Below, in pieces: positions 53,322 to 64,000 of a DNA stretch of 64,000 nucleotides (position 1 is the stretch's first letter; every line of letters starts with the position of its first letter). Both the position numbers and the translations under genes were made by a program. The stretch spans positions 3,771,515-3,835,514 of the forward strand of contig NZ_JAUSXT010000001.1 of assembly GCF_030816235.1 (NCBI RefSeq), in the 5' to 3' direction. The notes below the pieces were generated by a model. The model searched no databases. It was not told the origin of the DNA and saw only the letters and a list, made by a program, of their open reading frames with translations. Source of the stretch: Microbacterium sp. W4I4 (GTDB lineage: Bacteria > Actinomycetota > Actinomycetes > Actinomycetales > Microbacteriaceae).

Positions 53322-54475
53322 GCGTGACCGCACCCCAGGGATTCGAAGCAGCCGGCGTCGCCGCAGGGTTGAAGAGCACAGGCAAGTCCGACGTCGCCGT
53401 CGTCGTCAACCGCGGCCCCCGCAAGGTCGGCGCGGCCGTGTTCACCACCAACCGGGCCAAGGCCAACCCGATCCTGTGGTCGCAGCAGGTCATCGCCGAC
53501 CGCACGGTCGAGGCGATCGTGCTGAACTCCGGCGGGGCGAACTGCTTCACCGGCGCGTTCGGCTTCCAGACCACGCACCTCACCGCGGAGAAGACCGCTG
53601 AGCTGCTCGGCGTGAGCGCAGGCGACATCCTGGTGTGCTCGACCGGTCTGATCGGCACCGGCGACGAGGTGTTCCGCGGCAAGGTGCTCGACGGCGTCGA
53701 GCAGGGCATCGCCGCGCTCAGCATCGACGGCGGGACCGCCGCCGCCGAGGCGATCATGACCACAGACACGGTCTCGAAGACCGCGGTGGTCGCGCAGGGC
53801 GGCTGGACGATCGGCGGCATGGCCAAGGGTGCGGGAATGCTCGCGCCGGGACTCGCGACCATGCTGGTCGTCATCACCACGGATGCCGACCTGGAGGCCT
53901 CCGAGGCGGATGCCGCGCTGCGCAGGGCCACCAACGTGAGCTTCGACCGCCTCGACTCCGACGGCTGCATGTCCACCAACGACCAGGTCACGCTCCTGGT
54001 GAGCGGTGCCAGCGGCATCCGCCCCGACCTCGACGACTTCACCGCCGCGCTCACCGAGCTCTGCCGTGAGCTGGCGCAGAAGCTGCAGACGGATGCCGAG
54101 GGCGCCAGCCACGACATCACGATCGAGGTCAAGAACGCCGCCACCGAGGAGGAGGCCGTCGAGGTCGGACGGTCCGTGGCACGCAACAACCTCTTCAAGG
54201 CCGCGATCTTCGGCAACGACCCGAACTGGGGCCGCGTGCTCGCCGCCATCGGCACCACGAGCGCGCAGTTCGACCCCTACGACGTGGACGTGTCGATGAA
54301 CGGCGTGCGTGTCTGCTCGGCGGGCGGTCCCGACCGCCCCCGCGAGGACGTGGACCTCACCCCGCGCGCCATGCACCTCGAGATCGACCTGAAGGCCGGC
54401 GACATCACGGCCACGATCCTCACCAACGACCTGACCCACGATTACGTGCAAGAGAACAGCGCCTACGCCTCATGA
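53318..54475 (+). CDS. argJ: Bifunctional ornithine acetyltransferase ArgJ
   Basis: A 385-residue ArgJ that transfers acetyl groups from N-acetylornithine to glutamate, closing the acetyl cycle; many members also make N-acetylglutamate from acetyl-CoA. The autocleavage site is in [16 protein letters not shown], where cleavage occurs before the Thr. [16 protein letters not shown] and [13 protein letters not shown] are typical. GTG 53318 overlaps the argC stop; the frame is open far upstream but those starts lie inside argC. Confidence 0.96.
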   Translation: MSVTAPQGFEAAGVAAGLKSTGKSDVAVVVNRGPRKVGAAVFTTNRAKANPILWSQQVIADRTVEAIVLNSGGANCFTGAFGFQTTHLTAEKTAELLGVSAGDILVCSTGLIGTGDEVFRGKVLDGVEQGIAALSIDGGTAAAEAIMTTDTVSKTAVVAQGGWTIGGMAKGAGMLAPGLATMLVVITTDADLEASEADAALRRATNVSFDRLDSDGCMSTNDQVTLLVSGASGIRPDLDDFTAALTELCRELAQKLQTDAEGASHDITIEVKNAATEEEAVEVGRSVARNNLFKAAIFGNDPNWGRVLAAIGTTSAQFDPYDVDVSMNGVRVCSAGGPDRPREDVDLTPRAMHLEIDLKAGDITATILTNDLTHDYVQENSAYAS

Positions 54476-55371
54476 CGGATCTGCAGGACACCGCACCCGA
54501 GGAGGCCGCCGTCAAGGCCGCCACCCTCATCGAGTCGCTGCCGTGGCTGAAGCGCTTCCGCGACCAGATCGTCGTGGTCAAGTACGGCGGCAACGCCATG
54601 GTCAGCGAAGAGCTGCAGGACGCCTTCGCCCAGGACATCGCCTACCTGCGCTACGTCGGCGTGCAGCCGGTGGTCGTGCACGGCGGCGGCCCGCAGATCT
54701 CTCAGATGCTGGACCGTCTCGCGATCCCCAGCGAGTTCAAGGGCGGCTACCGCGTCACCAACACCGAGGCGATCAGCGTGGTGCGGATGGTGCTCACCGG
54801 GCACGTCAACCCCACGCTCGTCGCGAAGATCAACTCGCACGGGCCGATCGCCACAGGGCTCAGCGGTGAGGACGCCGGCCTGTTCGGCGGGCGTCGTCGC
54901 GGCGTGATCGTCGACGGCGAGGAGGTCGATCTCGGCCGCGTCGGCGACGTCGTCCAGGTCGACCCGACCCCCGTGATCGATCACCTGACCGCCGGGCGCA
55001 TCCCCGTGGTCTCCTCGATCGCCCCCGATCTCGACCACCCCGGTCAGTCGCTGAACGTCAACGCCGATGCCGCGGCCGCGGCGCTCGCCATCGCGCTGGG
55101 CGCACGCAAGCTCGTCATCCTCACCGACGTCCCGGGGCTCTACGCCGACTGGCCGAACCGCGAGTCGCTCGTCTCGCACATCACCTCCAGCGCACTCACC
55201 GAGATGCTGCCCTCGCTGGAGTCGGGGATGATCCCGAAGATGCGCGCCTGCCTCGACGCCGTCGAGAACGGCGTGGATGCCGCGGCCATCATCGACGGGC
55301 GGGTGCCGCACTCGGTGCTCGTCGAACTGTTCACCAGCAAGGGAATCGGCACGGAAGTGGTCGCACAATGA
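54472..55371 (+). CDS. argB: Acetylglutamate kinase
   Basis: A 299-residue amino-acid-kinase-family enzyme phosphorylating N-acetylglutamate. It has VVKYGGNAM, the glycine-rich [23 protein letters not shown] and [11 protein letters not shown]. Length and N-terminal extension fit the arginine-inhibited hexameric form. ATGA overlaps on both sides. Confidence 0.96.
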   Translation: MTDLQDTAPEEAAVKAATLIESLPWLKRFRDQIVVVKYGGNAMVSEELQDAFAQDIAYLRYVGVQPVVVHGGGPQISQMLDRLAIPSEFKGGYRVTNTEAISVVRMVLTGHVNPTLVAKINSHGPIATGLSGEDAGLFGGRRRGVIVDGEEVDLGRVGDVVQVDPTPVIDHLTAGRIPVVSSIAPDLDHPGQSLNVNADAAAAALAIALGARKLVILTDVPGLYADWPNRESLVSHITSSALTEMLPSLESGMIPKMRACLDAVENGVDAAAIIDGRVPHSVLVELFTSKGIGTEVVAQ

Positions 55372-56569
55372 ACGACTGGAACGACGACGCGGCACGCGAT
55401 CTGATGAGCCTGGGCGGGCGCCTCGCGCTGCTCACGCACGGCGACGGCTCCTGGGTCTACGACGCCGACGAGAACCGGTACCTGGACTTCCTCGGCGGCA
55501 TCGCCGTGAACTGCCTCGGCCACGCCCACCCCGTGTTCGTGGAGGCCGTCTCGCGTCAGGCCGCCACGCTGTCGCACGTGTCGAACTACTTCGCGACCCC
55601 CGGTCAGCTCGAGCTCGCCGCGCGTCTGAAGCGCCTGGCCGGCACCGGGGAGCAGGGACGGGTGTTCCTGGCGAACTCGGGCACCGAAGCGAACGAGATG
55701 GCGATCAAGCTGGCGCGCCTGCACGGTCAGCCATCCGGTCGCACCACGATCCTCGTCCTGGACGGCGCCTTCCACGGTCGCACCATGGGCACGCTGTCGC
55801 TGACGCCGAAGGCCATGTACCGCGACCCGTTCCTGCCGGCCGTGCCCGACGTGGTCACCGTGCAGCACTCGCTCGAGAGCCTCGAGGCGGCCTTCGCCGC
55901 AGGCGGCGTGGCTGCGATGATCGTCGAACCCATCCAGGGCGAGGCGGGTGTCGTCGAGTTGCCCGAGGGATTCCTCGCCCGGGCTCGCGCCCTCGCCACC
56001 GCGCACGATGCGATGCTCATCCTCGATGAGGTGCAGACCGGTTCCGGGCGCACCGGGGAGTGGTTCGCCTTCCAGCGCGAGGGGATCGTGCCGGACGCCA
56101 TCACGCTGGCCAAGAGCATCGGCGCCGGCTTCCCGCTCGGCGCGCTGATCACGTTCGGCGCCGCCAGCGATCTGTTCTACCCCGGCACCCACAACTCCAC
56201 CTTCGGCGGCAACCCGCTGGCCAGTGCCGTGGCGAACGCCGTCCTCGGCCACATCGAGGACGAGCACCTCCTCGAGAACGTGACGGCCAGGGGAGCCCAG
56301 CTCCGCGAGGGCGTCGCGGGGCTCCCGCTGGTCGAGGGCACCACCGGTGCGGGACTGCTGATCGGCATCCGCCTGTCCGCCCCGGTCGCCGCCGAGGTGC
56401 GCGAAGCCGCGCACGAGCGCGGACTGATCATCAACGCGCCCACCGCCGATGTGATCCGCATCGCACCCGCTTTCACCATCGGCGATGCCGAGGTGGCCGA
56501 GTTCCTCACGCTCTTCCGCGCTGCACTCGACACCGTCGCATCCGCACACGACACCATGGAGACCCCCGC

Positions 56570-56573
<4 letters not shown>
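55368..56573 (+). CDS. argD: Acetylornithine aminotransferase
   Basis: A 401-residue class III PLP aminotransferase. It has [20 protein letters not shown], the [15 protein letters not shown] block, [17 protein letters not shown] and the PLP lysine in [16 protein letters not shown]. It converts N-acetylglutamate semialdehyde to N-acetylornithine. ATGA overlaps with argB and argF. Confidence 0.96.
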
Positions 56574-58935
<2,362 letters not shown>

Positions 58936-58942
58936 CAGCTTG

Positions 58943-59002
58943 CACTGATAAGACGAGAACATCAGAGAAATTCTTATGTTCTCCAATTATCAGTGATACC
59001 CT
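58943..59002 (+). promoter_or_regulatory. satD promoter with a nested 53-bp palindrome
   Basis: CACTGATAA (58943-58951) pairs with TTATCAGTG (58987-58995), and AGAACAT (58956-58962) with ATGTTCT (58976-58982), all exact, in a locally AT-rich tract. TACCCT (58997-59002) ends six bases before the satD ATG, so the palindrome covers the -35 region. It looks like a strong operator, possibly for SatD's own helix-turn-helix. Confidence 0.7.
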
Positions 59003-59008
59003 GATGTC

Positions 59009-59653
59009 ATGACCGTCGCCGTGACAGCCGACATCATCGGCTCCCGACAGCTCCCCGACAGAGCTGCCGCGCAGCGTGCGTTCGATGCGGCGATCGCCCG
59101 GGTCGAACGTGATCTGCCCGTATCGGTGCGCGGGCTGCGTCCGACCGTCGGAGACGAGCAGCAGGCGGTCTACCCGACCCTCGAGGCGGCCCTCGGCTCC
59201 GTGCTGCTTCTGCGACTGGCGCTGCCCGACGGGGTGGAGTTCCGGTACGGGATCGGGATCGGCGATGTCGGATCCGTCCCCTCCGCGGCCGCCGCGGAGG
59301 GCATCCCGGACGGGCCCGGCTGGTGGGCGGCACGCAGCGCCATCGAGCAGCTGCAGACGCTGCAGAAGCGCACCGCACCGCAGGCGCGCACCTGGATCGT
59401 CGCCCACGAGAGCGCCGAGGACGCGGATCCGGATGCCGTGCGCTGGGCCAACGCCTACCTGCTGGCCAGAGACGAGCTCATCGGCGCGATGAGCGAGCGC
59501 ACCCGCAGGCTCACCTACGGGCGCTGCCTCGCACGCACGCAGGCGGAGCTCGCCGCCGACGAGGGCATCACGCAGTCCGCGGTATCGCAGGCGCTGTCCT
59601 CCTCGGGGGCGGGAAGCATCGTGGAGGGCTACCGACTGCTCGGGCTGGGCTGA
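59009..59653 (+). CDS. SatD-family protein with C-terminal helix-turn-helix
   Basis: A 214-residue protein. VTADIIGSRQLPDR at the N-terminus and the LRPTVGDEQQAVYPTLEAAL and RYGIGIGDV segments match SatD-type proteins, a poorly characterised family. The C-terminus has TQAELAADEGITQSAVSQALSSSGAGSI, a clear helix-turn-helix. It could act as an autoregulator binding the palindrome at its promoter. Function beyond that is unknown. The following minus-strand membrane protein gene is convergent. Confidence 0.75.
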   Translation: MTVAVTADIIGSRQLPDRAAAQRAFDAAIARVERDLPVSVRGLRPTVGDEQQAVYPTLEAALGSVLLLRLALPDGVEFRYGIGIGDVGSVPSAAAAEGIPDGPGWWAARSAIEQLQTLQKRTAPQARTWIVAHESAEDADPDAVRWANAYLLARDELIGAMSERTRRLTYGRCLARTQAELAADEGITQSAVSQALSSSGAGSIVEGYRLLGLG

Positions 59654-59681
59654 GCGCCCCGGGCCGAGCTCCGGGCCGAGC

Positions 59682-60266
59682 TCAGATCAGGGCGAGACGG
59701 ATGACGGTGCCGATCGCGCCTGACCAGAGCAGGCTGGCGAGCGTGCCGATGATGAAGCGCTCGCGCGCTTCGGACTCGGCCAGCTCCGGGAAGCGGCCGA
59801 TGCCCTTCACCGCGATGATCGCGGCGATGGCCTCGGGGAAGCCGACCGCGATCGCGACGACGGTGCAGATGCGCTCCAGATAGCCGATCACCGTGCCGCC
59901 GCGCATCAGCGTCCGCGCATGAGCGGGGTCGGCATCGTGCGCGGCGATGATCAGGATGCCGCCGTCCTCGGTCTCGCGGACACGCTTGCCGGTGGCGATG
60001 TCGAGCGCCCGCCGGGTGAAGGGGTTGCCGCCTATCGTGGCCGCCGCGAAGCCCAGCACCGTCAGCGGGATGCCGAGCAACGGCGTCGCCGCGGGCGGCA
60101 GCACGATCACGATGGTCACGGCAGCGGCGACCAGCACGCCGGCCACGGCCATCACGGCCGTGGTGGGCTTGCGCACGTTCGCCAGTGACAGCACCAGCAC
60201 CACGAGCAGAACCGCGATGATGGCGCTGGACAGGACCGCGGAGAAGAAGGGGTCGACGAACGTCAT
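59682..60266 (-). CDS. Integral membrane protein near SatD
   Basis: A 194-residue protein with about five hydrophobic helices (AVLSSAIIAVLLVVLVLSLANV, MAVAGVLVAAAVTIVIVLPPAA, TVLGFAAATIGGNPFTRRAL, and two near the C-terminus). A short hydrophilic loop carries DGGILIIAAHDADPAHAR. Genes of this kind are often found next to satD-like genes in actinobacteria, so a joint role is plausible. No known family motif is recognised. ATG at the complement of 60266; 60278 is an alternative four codons earlier. Confidence 0.65.
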   Translation of the reverse strand: MTFVDPFFSAVLSSAIIAVLLVVLVLSLANVRKPTTAVMAVAGVLVAAAVTIVIVLPPAATPLLGIPLTVLGFAAATIGGNPFTRRALDIATGKRVRETEDGGILIIAAHDADPAHARTLMRGGTVIGYLERICTVVAIAVGFPEAIAAIIAVKGIGRFPELAESEARERFIIGTLASLLWSGAIGTVIRLALI

Positions 60267-60341
60267 GGCGCCCAGCATGGCACGGGCATCCGACGTCACG
60301 ACGGAACGGGCCACGCGATCCGCGCTGATAGCCTGGAGCGC

Positions 60342-61643
60342 GTGTCGAATACTGATCTGACGACCGCCGCACCGGCGCTCGACCCCACGTTCGAGAACGT
60401 GTGGGATGAGCTGCTGTGGCGCGGCCTCGTCCACGTGTCCACCGATCAGGAGGCGCTGCGCGCCCTTCTCGCCGGGGACCCGATCACGTATTACTGCGGC
60501 TTCGACCCGACCGCACCCAGCCTGCACCTCGGCAACCTCGTGCAGCTGCTGCTGCTGCGCCGGATCCAGCTCGCCGGGCACAAGCCGCTCGGGCTGGTCG
60601 GCGGCTCGACGGGACTCATCGGCGACCCCCGCCCCACCGCGGAGCGCACGCTGAACACGCGCGAGACCGTGGAGGAATGGGTCGGCCGACTGCGCGCCCA
60701 GGTGGAGCGCTACCTCAGCTTCGAGGGCGACAACGCCGCCCGGATGGTGAACAACCTCGACTGGACGGCGCCGATGTCGGCGATCGACTTCCTGCGCGAG
60801 ATCGGCAAGCACTACCGTGTGGGCACGATGCTGAAGAAGGACGCCGTCGCCGCGCGCCTGAACTCGGATGAGGGCATCAGCTACACGGAGTTCAGCTACC
60901 AGATCCTGCAGGGCATGGACTTCCTGGAGCTGCACCGCCAGTACGACTGCGTGCTGCAGACCGGCGGAAGCGACCAGTGGGGCAACCTCACCAGCGGCAC
61001 GGATCTGATCCGTCGCGCGGAGGGCGTCTCCGCGCATGCCATCGGCACGCCGCTGATCACCAACAGCGACGGCACCAAGTTCGGCAAGAGCGAGGGCAAC
61101 GCGATCTGGCTGGATGCCGAGATGTGCAGCCCGTACCGGATGTACCAGTTCTGGCTGTCGACCGCGGACGGCGACGTGATCGAGCGGCTGAAGATCTTCA
61201 CGTTCCTCACCCGCGCCGAGATCGAGGAGTACGCGGGGCTGGTGGAGTCGGAGCCGTTCCGCCGCGCCGCCCAGAAGCGCCTCGCCCTCGAGGTGGTCGC
61301 GACCGTGCACGGTCTGGACGCGGCGGCCGCGGTGATCGCGGCATCCGATGCGCTCTTCGGGCAGGGCGACCTGTCGACGCTGGATGCGGCCACCCTGCGC
61401 TCCGCGCTCGAGGAGCTGCCGAACGCGACCGTCGAGGCCGGCACGCCGGTGGCGGACGCACTCGTCGCGACCGGCCTGGTCTCGAGCGTGTCGGAGGCGC
61501 GTCGCGCCATCTCGCAGGGCGGCGTCACCCTCGACGGGGAGCGCGTGGCCGACGACACCGTGTCGGTGCAGGGGACCCTGCCCGGCGGCGTGTCCGTGCT
61601 GCGTCGCGGCAAGAAGACGCTGGCCGGCGTCTTCCTCACCTGA
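60342..61643 (+). CDS. tyrS: Tyrosyl-tRNA synthetase
   Basis: A 433-residue class I synthetase. It has the CGFDPTAPSLHLGN block (HIGH-type HLGN), TGGSDQWGN, the KMSKS-type KFGKSEGNAIWLD, and a C-terminal S4 RNA-binding domain (VSEARRAISQGGVTLDGERVADD). The GTG start lies seven bases after TAGCCT, suggesting a leaderless mRNA; no T-box leader is present. Confidence 0.97.
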   Translation: MSNTDLTTAAPALDPTFENVWDELLWRGLVHVSTDQEALRALLAGDPITYYCGFDPTAPSLHLGNLVQLLLLRRIQLAGHKPLGLVGGSTGLIGDPRPTAERTLNTRETVEEWVGRLRAQVERYLSFEGDNAARMVNNLDWTAPMSAIDFLREIGKHYRVGTMLKKDAVAARLNSDEGISYTEFSYQILQGMDFLELHRQYDCVLQTGGSDQWGNLTSGTDLIRRAEGVSAHAIGTPLITNSDGTKFGKSEGNAIWLDAEMCSPYRMYQFWLSTADGDVIERLKIFTFLTRAEIEEYAGLVESEPFRRAAQKRLALEVVATVHGLDAAAAVIAASDALFGQGDLSTLDAATLRSALEELPNATVEAGTPVADALVATGLVSSVSEARRAISQGGVTLDGERVADDTVSVQGTLPGGVSVLRRGKKTLAGVFLT

Positions 61644-61658
61644 TCCGGCGGGCACCGG

Positions 61659-62492
61659 ATGCCGTTCACGCCCAGCCATGCCGTCGTGGCGCTGCCGTTC
61701 GTGCGCACGCCGCTGGTGCCGGCGTCCATCGCGATCGGCGCCATGACGCCGGATCTGCCGCTGTTCCTGCGCGGCACCGGACTGTCGTACGGGTTCACGC
61801 ACCAGCCGACGAACATCGTCTGGACGGCGCTGATCGCGTTCGTGCTTCTGCTGGTGTGGCGCACCGTGCTGCGGCCGGCGCTGGTCGCGCTCGCGCCCGA
61901 TGCCCTGGCCGCGCGACTGCCGGAGGAGTGGCGGACCACAGGGCCTGGCGCGGCGCTCGACGTCGTGGTCCCGCGCCGAAGGTTCGGCGACGTGGTGCTG
62001 TTGGCGGTGTCGCTGCTGATCGGGGTGCTCTCGCACATCGTCTGGGATCTGTTCACGCACGAGGGACGGTGGGGCGTCGAGACCTTCCCGATCCTGCAGC
62101 AGGCGTGGGGTCCGATGCTCGGCTACAAGTGGGTGCAGCACGGCTCGAGCGCTCTCGGCCTGCTGATCCTCGCCGTGTACGCGCTGCTGTGGCTGAAGCG
62201 AGCCGAGGCTGTGCGGCGCGCGCGGCCGCTTCCCGTGTGGCTGCGGTGGTCCTGGTATCTGACGCTCCCGGCGTTCCTGATCGCGGCGTGGCTGCTCGGG
62301 CTGGCAGTGTACGGACCTCTGACGGAGGCCTTCACGCTGCAGCACCTCGCCTATCGGACCCTGCCGGCCGCATCCGGCCTCTGGGGCGGGATGACGGTGC
62401 TGCTGTGCGTGGGGATCGTGCTCACCACTCGGGCGCGTCTGCTCCCCACGGACGAGGAGCGGCGAACAGCTCAGGAGCACCCGGCCAGGTGA
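61659..62492 (+). CDS. DUF4184-family membrane protein
   Basis: A 277-residue membrane protein starting MPFTPSHAVVALPF, the DUF4184 signature, with several helices and the SHIVWDLFTHEGRWG motif in the middle (His, Asp and His together could bind metal or catalyse). DUF4184 resembles the LexA-type or YdjM-like metal-dependent hydrolase family by shape only. Function is unknown. Its 3' end overlaps the minus-strand CoA-transferase gene by 71 bases. Confidence 0.78.
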   Translation: MPFTPSHAVVALPFVRTPLVPASIAIGAMTPDLPLFLRGTGLSYGFTHQPTNIVWTALIAFVLLLVWRTVLRPALVALAPDALAARLPEEWRTTGPGAALDVVVPRRRFGDVVLLAVSLLIGVLSHIVWDLFTHEGRWGVETFPILQQAWGPMLGYKWVQHGSSALGLLILAVYALLWLKRAEAVRRARPLPVWLRWSWYLTLPAFLIAAWLLGLAVYGPLTEAFTLQHLAYRTLPAASGLWGGMTVLLCVGIVLTTRARLLPTDEERRTAQEHPAR

Positions 62493-63741
62493 CCGCCGGC
62501 ACCACGGTCGTCACCTCGGCCCCCGCGACGTCGAAGCGCTGAGTGCGCACCGGGGCCTCCGGCATCGGCACCGGTTCGGCGCGCGGCATCCCGAGCAGTT
62601 CGGCCGCGACGCGACGCAATGACGTGCGCACGTACCAGCCGCCGCCCTCCTCGGCACGCCGACGCAGCGCCGCCGTGATCCCCGACGCCAGCAGGTAGCC
62701 GGCCGAGTGGTCCAGCGCCTGCGCGGGAAGCGCACCCGGCGTGACCCCGTCGGCGGACTCGATCCACGAGATCCCGCAGTCGGCCTGCACGATGCTGTCG
62801 AAGCCGCGCGGCGAGTCCGCGCCCGGCCAAGCGCTCAGCTGCGCGATGACCAGGTGCGGATGCCGCGCCGCCACCTGTGCAGGGTCGAGGCCCAACCGGT
62901 GCGTTCCACTCGGCCGGTATCCGAGCACGAGGACGTCCGCGTCGGCGAGGAGCACCTCGAAGCGGGCGCGATCCGCGGCGATGTCGAGCAGCGCGGAGCG
63001 CTTGCCGTGGCCGGTGTCCAGATGCTGCTGTGCGATCTCCGGGCGATCGGGTGGATCGATGCGCAGAACATCGGCGCCGGCGAGAGCGAGGGTTCGCGTG
63101 GCCACCGGGCCGGCGAGGACGCGGGTGAGGTCGAGCACCCGGACGCCCATGAGCGGGAGGGCGGCATCCGTGGGGAGCGTGCGTCGTGAGGACTCGACCG
63201 ACCGGGCGAGGGAGATCAGCGGGAGCCGCCGCAGCGCGGCATCCGTCTCGGGATCCTCGGGTCGCACGTCGACGCAGATGCCCCCTGCCGCGGTGATGGC
63301 AGCTGCTGCACCTCCGGCAGCCGTCGAGCCGAGGGCGGAGGCCAGCTCATCGGGGCCGGCGTCCGGAGAGAGTCCGAGAGCAGCCCGCAGCGCGGTCGCG
63401 TGGTGCGGGTAGTTGGCGTGCGTGCGCACCCAGCCGTCGGATGTGCGCCAGAACCCGGACAGCGGTGACCACACCTCGGGTGCATGACCGTCGATGCGCA
63501 GGTATCGATCGCTCCGGTACGCGGCGGCGATGCGATCGGGAGTGGGGGAGATGGGGCGATCGGATGCCAATGCGGCACCCGCCACCGCGACGCTGCACCA
63601 GGCGAGCTCTCCGACGTCGAGGCGGGAGGGCAATGGCACATCGCGCGGGGCAAGCGCTTCCGAGCCGTCGGGCCGGAGCCCGAGCTCGCCGAGCAGGCGG
63701 GCGAGAAGCCCGGAATCACGCGGATCCGACGTATGCGTCAT
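62422..63741 (-). CDS. CaiB/BaiF-family (class III) CoA-transferase
   Basis: A 439-residue protein of the class III CoA-transferase family. LPLMGVRVLDLTRVLAGPVATRTLALAGADVLRIDPP is the characteristic nucleotide-binding-like block; DTGHGKRSALLDIA and ADVLVLGYRPSGTHRLGLDP follow. The first 190 residues are a partial N-terminal copy of the fold. The substrate is unknown. ATG at the complement of 63741 is preferred because TAGGGT lies seven bases upstream; longer open frames run to 63864. Confidence 0.85.
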   Translation of the reverse strand: MTHTSDPRDSGLLARLLGELGLRPDGSEALAPRDVPLPSRLDVGELAWCSVAVAGAALASDRPISPTPDRIAAAYRSDRYLRIDGHAPEVWSPLSGFWRTSDGWVRTHANYPHHATALRAALGLSPDAGPDELASALGSTAAGGAAAAITAAGGICVDVRPEDPETDAALRRLPLISLARSVESSRRTLPTDAALPLMGVRVLDLTRVLAGPVATRTLALAGADVLRIDPPDRPEIAQQHLDTGHGKRSALLDIAADRARFEVLLADADVLVLGYRPSGTHRLGLDPAQVAARHPHLVIAQLSAWPGADSPRGFDSIVQADCGISWIESADGVTPGALPAQALDHSAGYLLASGITAALRRRAEEGGGWYVRTSLRRVAAELLGMPRAEPVPMPEAPVRTQRFDVAGAEVTTVVPAVTWPGAPELFAAPRPWGADAPEW

Positions 63742-64000
63742 GGGGGAGACCCTACGCCGCAGCCGGGTTCCGCGCGGCGCCCGAGCACCCGCGACACGCC
63801 CGGGATGCCGTCCGGATTTGCCGGATCCCGGGGATCCACGTAAATTATTACTTGTTCGCCCCAAGCGGTTGAGCGGAAGGCCCGAAGGGCCTGGCTCCCC
63901 ACCAAGAGGCGAACGACAATCCTCATCTTCCTCTGACGGAAACGTTGGTGTAAGGTAAGGAGTCCGGCTCCGGTCAGGCTGCTCGTCAGCCCCGGTTCCG
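63742..64000. other. Intergenic end region with a foldable element
   Basis: No gene is recognised. 63823-63837 is the near-palindrome GGATCCC-G-GGGATCC. GTTCGCC (63854-63860) pairs with GGCGAAC (63908-63914), enclosing GAGC/GCTC (63871-63874 with 63894-63897) and the hairpin AGGCCC-GAA-GGGCCT (63878-63892), so a rod-like RNA is possible. TAAGGT at 63952-63957 may be a -10 for a plus-strand gene beyond the window. An AT-rich tract precedes the fold. The window ends before any start can be judged. Confidence 0.5.

Noticed and set aside
49911..53333. 1140-residue minus-strand frame opposite the thi fusion and argC
   Set aside because: It overlaps confident genes, and its composition is that of a codon shadow.

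Overview
The window is chromosomal DNA from a high-GC actinobacterium, most likely a Microbacteriaceae member close to Microbacterium. This rests on the roughly 70% GC, the gene neighbourhoods (rph-rdgB, infC-rpmI-rplT-tsnR, hisC-hisB-hisH-priA, argCJBDFH, a Tad cluster beginning at tadA, gluABCD, Ku/LigD) and the many genes whose start codon lies 5-9 bases after a TAnnnT -10 box. I see no insertion sequence, prophage, CRISPR array or plasmid origin. The content is mostly core genome with a few accessory operons.

Layout. 1-1325: 3' part of rph, then rdgB. 1377-2485: a DUF1772 membrane protein divergent from a TetR regulator. 2609-4284: two clpP-like genes, the second lacking the catalytic serine, beside a PopR/ClgR-type regulator and two related palindromic operators. 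4378-10390: alpha/beta hydrolase, CDF zinc exporter, LigD and Ku (non-homologous end joining), DedA protein. 10441-10521: tRNA-Leu(UAG). 10636-15070: a seven-gene Tad/Flp pilus-type secretion cluster. 15079-21329: MFS transporter, prfB, DUF2510 protein, ftsEX, smpB. 21358-24809: acyl-CoA synthetase and S9 peptidase. 24905-28249: metF-metE behind a leader that can pair with its own ribosome binding site. 28323-29704: lexA (5' end frameshifted as given), an SOS box and a divergent LysM protein. 29781-33837: hisC-hisB-hisH-priA and an SseB-like gene with a DHAHGT repeat. 33865-37264: lipoprotein, DUF1844, infC-rpmI-rplT and a SpoU-family methyltransferase. 37351-43784: gluABCD uptake system, then divergent gluconate kinase and permease. 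43849-47405: pheS-pheT. 47472-52019: cupin, NAD epimerase, TPP riboswitch, thiM and a ThiE-ThiD-TenA fusion. 52049-58935: a short Arg-rich leader ORF followed by argC-J-B-D-F-H. 58943-63741: satD-type gene with a large palindromic operator, a membrane protein, tyrS, a DUF4184 protein and a CoA-transferase. 63742-64000: no gene recognised; one foldable stretch.

How the parts work together. Biosynthetic operons (Met, His, Arg, thiamine) are tightly packed, with ATGA or GTGA stop-start overlaps. Most end in strong hairpins, often shared by convergent genes. Regulation is visible at several points: a TPP riboswitch, a LexA box, PopR-type operators, a TetR operator region, and candidate leader mechanisms before metF, infC and argC.

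The most interesting signals are: (1) a 25-codon ORF with its own promoter and six Arg codons near its end, directly upstream of an arg operon that has no argR between argF and argH; (2) the ClpP / serine-less ClpP pair with a PopR-like regulator ending in an ALAA degron-like tail; (3) the single-base frame break in the G6 run at the start of lexA; (4) the nested 53-bp palindrome over the satD promoter. Function assignments come from recognised motifs and families. No database search was possible.
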